From assembly GCA_016933315.1 (NCBI GenBank), contig JAFGBE010000036.1, positions 1 through 10,647 of the forward strand: 10,647 bases of DNA. Reading direction: 5' to 3'. Positions 5,977 through 10,647 of the stretch are shown in pieces. Under the pieces are notes generated by a model. The model did no database searches, was not told where the DNA came from, and saw only the letters and a program-made list of their open reading frames with translations. The stretch comes from Candidatus Auribacterota bacterium. GTDB taxonomy: Bacteria; Auribacterota; UBA6266. Both the position numbers and the translations under genes were made by a program. Within the stretch, counting starts at the first letter, position 1. Each line of letters begins with the position of its first letter.

Positions 5977-8502
5977 TTACCTTATAAAAAAGCTGCCTGT
6001 CAAACGAATATCCTTTGACGAACTTCCTATCAATACATTGAATGTCCCCGGCTCGGCAACCCAGCTTTTGCTTTTTACATCATAAAAAGAAAGGTCTCTT
6101 TTTTTGAGTTCGAATGTTACGGTCTTGGTTTCCCCTGGTTTGAGGCTGATTCTTTTAAACCCTTTAAGCTCTTTTACGGGACGCTCAACGCTGCATTCGG
6201 GATCCTGTACATACAGCTGGACCACTTCCGCGCCTTCCCTTTTCCCGGTATTGGTTATATCAATGCTGGCTGCAGCGACAACCTCGCCGGAACCGTTCTT
6301 TATTTTCAGATTGGAATACTCAAATGTCGTATAAGAGAGGCCATGCCCGAAGGGGAAAAGAGGCTCGATGTTTTCTTTGTCGAAATACCTGTACCCCACG
6401 AAAATACCCTCTTCATAATAAATTTTGCCGTTGGCTCCCGGATAATTCTTATATGACGGCGAATCCTCGATTTTTTTAGGGAATGTCACTGTCAGCTTGC
6501 CCGAGGGATTGGCGTCGCCGAAAAGTATATCGGCAATCGCGCCTCCTCCTTCCTGCCCGCCGTATAAAGCTTCAACCACCGAAGGGACATCATCTATCCA
6601 TTCTTCCATCAGAAGCGGCGTCCCGTTTATCAGCACGACAATCGTATTCTTGTTCGCCGCTGCAACGGCTTTTATCAGTTCATCCTGGTGTTTGGGCAGT
6701 TTCATATTCTGCTTATCAACACCCTCCCCCTCTATTTCCCACGATATACCGGTGAACACTATCGCTACATCCGATTTAGAGGCAACCTTCACGGCTTCAT
6801 CAAGCAAAACGTTGCCTTCGGGGGAATATCCCAGTTTAACAAGCGCGTTTCCCCCTTTTTCGAACATCTCAACACGTATATCGCAGGCTTTCCCCCCTTC
6901 CAGATAAATTGTCCCTCTTCTCGTTTCAGGGCCGTGTTCCGCCCAGTTATTGACAACAAGTTTACCGTCTATATAAAGGCGGCTCCCGTCATCGCTTAAA
7001 AGTCCGAGTTCATATTCTCCCGATTTCGAAGGCGTAAAATTTCCTGTCCACCGCGCGGAAAAGTTATTGGCCCCGAGGCCGGATCCCGGCGAACTGCCGC
7101 CCCAGTCAAAATTAATGTTTCTGTCCACTCTCGTAAGCACAGGGATTCCGGTGAGCTCGGTATTATTAAAAAATTCGGCTTTAAGCCCGGGCTGCGGATT
7201 CGGCCCGGGTGTCGTAAATTCCCCGAAATCAACAGGCACCAGGTCTCCGGGCATCGAACATCCTCTTGCGAAGTTTAATTTTATTTTCCCGCCGGCGCAT
7301 TTTTCTGTCAGCCCGTCCAATGGCGTGAGCGCGCGGTTAGGGGTTATGCTGGAGCTTCCTCCCCCTCCGAGCAAAGAGGCATCTGTTTTGGGCCCTATTA
7401 CCGCAATCGATTTCACTTTATTCCTGTCTATCGGAAGCGTCTCATTATTGTTTTTCAAAAGGACAATCCCGCGCCGGGCGGCTTCCCTGGCAAGAGCCCT
7501 GTGCTCTTTCGTATCACAGGCCCCTTTCAATTTCGGGTCAGGGTTATCAAAAAGCCCAAGCTTGAACATAACCCTCAATATCCGGCGGACTTTATCGTCC
7601 AGCACCTTTTCGCTGACCTCGCCGTTTTTGACCGCGCGCAACAGGTTATCACCGTAATACCTCGGCGGGCCGGGCATCTCAAGGTCAAGCCCTGCGTTCG
7701 CCGTCTTTACGGTGCTGTGCACAGCGCCCCAGTCCGAAACGACAAGGCCCGTAAAGCCCCAGTCATTTTTTAAGATATCCGTCAAAAGATGGTGATTCGC
7801 GCAGCAATAATCGCCGTTGACTTTATTGTAAGCTCCCATCACCGTCAGCGTATCGGCTTCCTTAACTGCGGCCTCAAACCCGGGAAGATAAATTTCCCTG
7901 AGTGTCCGTTCGTCTATTTCCACGCTTATGGTCGTTCTCTCAAATTCCTGGTTGTTGCATGCAAAGTGTTTTGTAGAGGTCCCGATTTTTTCACTCTGGA
8001 CACCTTTCACATATTCCACCACCAGTTCCGATATCAGATACGGGTCTTCCCCGAAACTCTCGAAATTCCTTCCGCCCAAAGGCGTCCTGTGTATATTGAT
8101 GCACGGCCCTAAAAGCACATTCCTGCCTTTCGCTCTCGTTTCCCTTCCCAGCGCTTTCCCCACCGCTCTTAAAAGAACGGGATCCCAGCTCGAACCCAGC
8201 GTTACCAGCGGCGGGAAACAGGTAGAAGTGCCCCATCTTACCCCGTGAGGCCCGTCGGTCATTTTCAGCGCCGGTATACCCAGCCGCTTGTTGAGGGGCG
8301 TGTCCATATGGTCCGCACCCGCGACCTGCGCGATTTTTTCTTCAAGCGTCATTTTCTTCAGGAGGTCTTCCACTCTCTGTTCAACGGGAAGATTCGGGTT
8401 CTTGTAAAGCGACAGTTCCGCAAAAACACTGCCCGATAAAAAAACTAAAGCGGCGATAACCGGAAAAATCGAAAAAATACGGGAGGGACGGATATCTTTC
8501 AT
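5977..8502 (-). CDS. Exported GH3 beta-glycosidase with PA14 domain (copy 2)
   Basis: This 841-residue paralogue of the gene at 3284-5851 has the same architecture. A signal peptide ends near SVFA (residue 28). The barrel carries TDGPHG at 82-87, KH at 178-179 and predicted nucleophile D257 in VVSDW. The sandwich has GGGGSSSITP at 379-388, the PA14 module covers about 437-562, and the Fn3-like domain covers about 757-827. The acid/base is probably E593 in EGEGVDK, where the usual Arg is Lys and two residues are inserted relative to copy 1, so specificity may differ. Predicted activity is periplasmic hydrolysis of beta-linked oligosaccharides, with the exact substrate unknown. ATG at 8500-8502 is chosen because AAAGGA (rc of 8510-8515) lies 7 nt upstream; the TTG at 8508 is too close to that site. 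A terminator-like hairpin follows the gene. Confidence 0.95.
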   Translation of the reverse strand: MKDIRPSRIFSIFPVIAALVFLSGSVFAELSLYKNPNLPVEQRVEDLLKKMTLEEKIAQVAGADHMDTPLNKRLGIPALKMTDGPHGVRWGTSTCFPPLVTLGSSWDPVLLRAVGKALGRETRAKGRNVLLGPCINIHRTPLGGRNFESFGEDPYLISELVVEYVKGVQSEKIGTSTKHFACNNQEFERTTISVEIDERTLREIYLPGFEAAVKEADTLTVMGAYNKVNGDYCCANHHLLTDILKNDWGFTGLVVSDWGAVHSTVKTANAGLDLEMPGPPRYYGDNLLRAVKNGEVSEKVLDDKVRRILRVMFKLGLFDNPDPKLKGACDTKEHRALAREAARRGIVLLKNNNETLPIDRNKVKSIAVIGPKTDASLLGGGGSSSITPNRALTPLDGLTEKCAGGKIKLNFARGCSMPGDLVPVDFGEFTTPGPNPQPGLKAEFFNNTELTGIPVLTRVDRNINFDWGGSSPGSGLGANNFSARWTGNFTPSKSGEYELGLLSDDGSRLYIDGKLVVNNWAEHGPETRRGTIYLEGGKACDIRVEMFEKGGNALVKLGYSPEGNVLLDEAVKVASKSDVAIVFTGISWEIEGEGVDKQNMKLPKHQDELIKAVAAANKNTIVVLINGTPLLMEEWIDDVPSVVEALYGGQEGGGAIADILFGDANPSGKLTVTFPKKIEDSPSYKNYPGANGKIYYEEGIFVGYRYFDKENIEPLFPFGHGLSYTTFEYSNLKIKNGSGEVVAAASIDITNTGKREGAEVVQLYVQDPECSVERPVKELKGFKRISLKPGETKTVTFELKKRDLSFYDVKSKSWVAEPGTFNVLIGSSSKDIRLTGSFFIR

Positions 8503-8538
8503 AAACAAATCCTTTTTTTAGATTTGGATTTCCAGCCG

Positions 8539-8560
8539 AAAAAACCGGTGCTTTACCGGT
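8539..8560 (-). terminator. Intrinsic terminator after the 147-residue secreted protein gene
   Basis: On the minus strand ACCGGT-AAAGC-ACCGGT forms a 6-bp GC-containing stem with a 5-nt loop, followed immediately by a run of T (the A-run at 8539-8544). It lies about 70 bp downstream of the gene ending at 8630 and upstream of GH3 copy 2, so the two are probably separate transcription units. The stem is short, so strength is uncertain. I see no convincing promoter between it and the GH3 start. Confidence 0.55.
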
Positions 8561-8629
8561 AACTTTTTTGTAACATTTTTTAAGTGAAATGAGAAGGGTT
8601 TATTTTCGGGCGCGGAAAAGTTTTTGCGG

Positions 8630-9073
8630 TTATTTTCCGATTTGCTTATCCGACTCGTAAAACGCGACCTTGTATTTAATCACTTTCTCATGAAAACCCG
8701 CAGGCAAAGGGATAAGGCAGCTGCCCAGCTGAGTGGACTCTCCGGCCGCAAGACCTTCCTCATCAAATGTCCCCTGTCCGGCACAACCAATCAGGTTTCC
8801 TTCCTTATCAAAAAAGGCCACATAATACTGGCAGGACATAGGTTTGTCTGCAGTGTTTGTTATCTCGATGTTCGCATTGATAATTTTTTTACCGAAGAAT
8901 TCGTCTATGAAGAATTTGCATGTTCCCTTTATTTTATCCCCCAGCTGAACCGTAAACACGTCTTTATCAAAAAAAGAGCCTTCTTTCAGCCTGCAGTCGC
9001 CTTCCTTTATTTCTCCCAATGCCGAAAACGGGAAAACCATCATAAGCAAAATCACAAGCGTCAATTTTTTCAT
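8630..9073 (-). CDS. Small secreted cysteine-containing protein of unknown function
   Basis: This is a 147-residue protein with a clear Sec signal peptide, cleavage likely after ALG (residue 20). The mature part has five cysteines (27, 52, 81, 97, 119), allowing disulfides in the periplasm or outside. Residues 65-140 look like a beta-sandwich: IINANIEITNTADKP resembles the opening strands of FxLYD or other Ig-like exported domains, and AFFDKEGNLIGCAGQ suits a following hairpin. No enzyme motif is visible. The start is ATG with AAGGA just upstream. The 43-bp palindrome and about 20 further bases separate it from the upstream minus-strand gene, so it may share that transcript. No function can be assigned. 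Confidence 0.75.
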   Translation of the reverse strand: MKKLTLVILLMMVFPFSALGEIKEGDCRLKEGSFFDKDVFTVQLGDKIKGTCKFFIDEFFGKKIINANIEITNTADKPMSCQYYVAFFDKEGNLIGCAGQGTFDEEGLAAGESTQLGSCLIPLPAGFHEKVIKYKVAFYESDKQIGK

Positions 9074-9093
9074 TTTTCCTTTATTCCTTTCCT

Positions 9094-9136
9094 AAATAGG
9101 GACAGACACCATTTAAATAGGTGTCTGTCCCTATTT
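9094..9136. repeat. Perfect 17-bp inverted repeat, REP/MITE-like
   Basis: AAATAGGGACAGACACC (9094-9110) and its exact reverse complement (9120-9136) flank a 9-nt centre. The core GGGACAGACACC / GGTGTCTGTCCC is one I recall as a dispersed palindrome in many bacterial and metagenomic sequences, often near Y1-type (REP-associated tyrosine) transposases; I cannot check that here. It starts 6 bp downstream of the stop at 9143. No long T-run follows either arm, so a classical terminator role is unlikely, though the transcript could form a strong hairpin. Confidence 0.85.
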
Positions 9137-9142
9137 TAAGAT

Positions 9143-9721
9143 TTATTCGACACGCAACTCGTTAAATTTATCGAGTTTCACATACCATAGGCTTCTTATT
9201 TTCTGTTTAGCGTCTTCATTTATGCTGCAAGTTTCCCATTGCGGTATTTTCTCTACATCCTGAAGATACAGGATGGTCCTGTAGGCAATGATTCTTTCTG
9301 TCTTGTTTCCAAAAGCGGACTTAACAGGAGTTTCAAGCTGCAAGATAAGCTTTGTGAGTTTCCTTTCCTTCCCCGCGCGGAAACACAACAGGGCTCCCCT
9401 GGCAAGCTCATCGGTACGTCTGAGTTTTTCTTTCTCTATGTCTCCGAGCGCCATAATGCTCCCATAGCTTATGGTAGCCTCGAGTTCATATTCCCCCGAT
9501 GGTATCTTCTCCGCGCTCGCTTTTTTAATATGCTCAGGCCAGACAACTTTCGCGATTTTCTCAAGCGCGGCTGAATCGGAAAGGGAGCTGTCCCCTGCAA
9601 CATTCATCAACCTGGCTCCGCTTCCCTTCCACATACTCCATGCCAGAACAGAACCAATAATTATAAGAACCAGAATCCAGAAAACAGGGGTTAACCGGTT
9701 TGCCGCATTTTTTTGCGCCAT
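9143..9721 (-). CDS. Single-TM membrane-anchored protein of unknown function
   Basis: This is a 192-residue protein with a short N-terminal tail, one hydrophobic helix at about residues 11-28, and a soluble domain of about 160 residues, probably on the outer face of the membrane. The soluble part mixes predicted helix (SDSAALEKIAKVVWPEHIKKA) and strand (SGEYELEATISYGS; KLILQLETPV), with no motif I can name. It has two cysteines near 112 and 165. A good Shine-Dalgarno, GGAGGG, precedes the ATG. It follows the autotransporter-like gene on the same strand after 44 bp, so co-transcription is possible. The palindromic repeat lies directly after its stop. Confidence 0.72.
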   Translation of the reverse strand: MAQKNAANRLTPVFWILVLIIIGSVLAWSMWKGSGARLMNVAGDSSLSDSAALEKIAKVVWPEHIKKASAEKIPSGEYELEATISYGSIMALGDIEKEKLRRTDELARGALLCFRAGKERKLTKLILQLETPVKSAFGNKTERIIAYRTILYLQDVEKIPQWETCSINEDAKQKIRSLWYVKLDKFNELRVE

Positions 9722-9765
9722 TTTTACCCTCCTTTATAATTTATAACAATGCGCTTTTATCTTTT

Positions 9766-10647
9766 TCAGAACCTATATTTCAAAGTAACCGAACCTGAAT
9801 GTCCGATAAAATCTTCTTTGCCTTCAAAGTCATAGGCAAGTATCAGGCTCAGGTTATCTGTCATAATCAGCATCAGGCTTCCTCCGACATTAAAGCTGTT
9901 CTGCGCCGGATCGGCTCCCTCCGTCCTGAACGAAGCGCCTCCTCCGGTAAATGTTGATGTCGCCTGTTGTTCATCACCTACGAAATCGTACAGCCACATG
10001 CCGTGGATTTCAGGTATAAAAGTCATCTCCGCATTTCTTATCGGGTAGGCGAACCTGGCTCCCAATCCCGATTGCAGGAAATCATAATCCTGGCTGTCGA
10101 CTTTCAGGTTCAGCGCGTCGGCTCCTGACTCTGTGTAATCATCCAGATGCAGGTATATGTACCTTAAAGACGCTATCGGCGTGATCTCCGGACCGTTTAT
10201 TTCAAGCGCGCAGCCTCCCTCGATATAAGCCGAATACTGCCGGCCGTCATAATCCGAATCGGCTGTCCTTGCTATGTTTCCGAAAGTAACCGTTCGTGAA
10301 CCCTCATATTTGTTATATGCAAGCGAGCCTGCAACATCAATATAAACAGGCCCGTCGCTGTAGCCGCCGTAGATTGTGCCCTGATAAGAATCAATATCAG
10401 TATCCCCGATATTTGACTGCTCGGAATCAACTCTGCTGAACGCGTATCCTCCGCTTAACCCGATTCTCAAAGGGTCAGCTACGAGAAAATCCACTCCTAT
10501 AGTGGTTCCCAATGTGTGGGCTTTATACCCGTCTATATGGTCACGCTTGTCCTGGTCTAAATAGTTGCCGAACCCCTTTGCCCAGATATCAATATTCCGG
10601 AACGCATCCCCCGACGAGAGCCCGCTTCTCGCATCAGCAAGATGGTC
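9766..10647 (-). CDS. Autotransporter-type outer-membrane beta-barrel protein, 3' part only
   Basis: The reading frame runs uninterrupted from the window edge to the TGA at 9766-9768 (293 residues present), so the 5' part is outside. The visible portion matches an autotransporter beta-domain. It opens with the conserved-style segment WAKGFGNYLDQDKRDHIDGY followed by LGTTIGVDF. Alternating amphipathic strands rich in Tyr, Gly and Ser follow, and the protein ends in VTLKYRF, with a C-terminal Phe as the barrel-assembly signal. Such domains sit in the outer membrane and display or release an N-terminal passenger, which cannot be seen here. The TTG at 10512 is not the real start, because coding clearly continues upstream of it. 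Confidence 0.9.
   Translation of the reverse strand, partial: DHLADARSGLSSGDAFRNIDIWAKGFGNYLDQDKRDHIDGYKAHTLGTTIGVDFLVADPLRIGLSGGYAFSRVDSEQSNIGDTDIDSYQGTIYGGYSDGPVYIDVAGSLAYNKYEGSRTVTFGNIARTADSDYDGRQYSAYIEGGCALEINGPEITPIASLRYIYLHLDDYTESGADALNLKVDSQDYDFLQSGLGARFAYPIRNAEMTFIPEIHGMWLYDFVGDEQQATSTFTGGGASFRTEGADPAQNSFNVGGSLMLIMTDNLSLILAYDFEGKEDFIGHSGSVTLKYRF

Noticed and set aside
7067..7657. Plus-strand open frame of 196 codons
   Set aside because: It is antisense to GH3 copy 2, whose domains and catalytic motifs are unambiguous, and its Pro/Ser-rich composition is typical of a shadow frame.
8624..9139. Plus-strand open frame of 171 codons
   Set aside because: It is antisense to the secreted protein at 8630-9073, which has a signal peptide and ribosome site, and it runs through the palindromic repeat.
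1..10647. CRISPR array, integrase, phage or toxin-antitoxin genes
   Set aside because: No regularly spaced repeats and no motifs of those families were seen on either strand.

Overview
The window (about 10.6 kb, moderate GC, AT-rich gaps) reads as a chromosomal piece of a Gram-negative, probably environmental bacterium. The evidence is the C-terminal barrel of an autotransporter-type outer-membrane protein, several proteins with Sec-type signal peptides, and two large exported family 3 glycoside hydrolases. The general look (tandem GH3-PA14 enzymes, a secreted cyclophilin, an Fe-S flavoprotein, many small exported unknowns) would suit an uncultured lineage such as Omnitrophota or a relative. 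That placement is an impression, not something the sequence proves. Almost everything lies on the minus strand; the only clear plus-strand gene is the cyclophilin.

Region by region: (1) 2-77 is tRNA-Thr(GGU), preceded on the minus strand by a strong sigma-70-like promoter (278-306) and a doubtful cysteine-rich small ORF. (2) 307-493 is an AT-rich gap with several small hairpins. (3) 494-1988 is a two-gene minus-strand operon of membrane proteins of unknown function. (4) 2076-2657 is an exported peptidyl-prolyl isomerase transcribed divergently from that pair. (5) 2685-8502 is the carbohydrate block: two paralogous GH3-PA14 beta-glycosidases in tandem, followed after 17 bp by a flavodoxin-fold protein with a compact four-cysteine motif. 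A terminator-like hairpin and a candidate promoter with a palindromic spacer lie between the two GH3 genes. (6) 8630-10647 holds a small secreted cysteine-containing protein, a single-TM unknown, and the 3' part of an autotransporter-like gene. A perfect 17-bp inverted repeat of REP/MITE type lies at 9094-9136.

How the genes may work together: the two GH3 enzymes are predicted to act in the periplasm or outside the inner membrane on beta-linked oligosaccharides, with PA14 modules probably shaping the substrate pocket or binding sugar. The flavoprotein is cytoplasmic and its link to the GH3 genes is only positional. No complete, recognisable new multi-gene system is evident. The points most worth a second look are the cysteine-rich ORF running into the tRNA, the promoter/palindrome/hairpin arrangement between the GH3 genes, the near-identical 3' ends of the two GH3 genes, the palindromic repeat, and the conserved but uncharacterised membrane pair.
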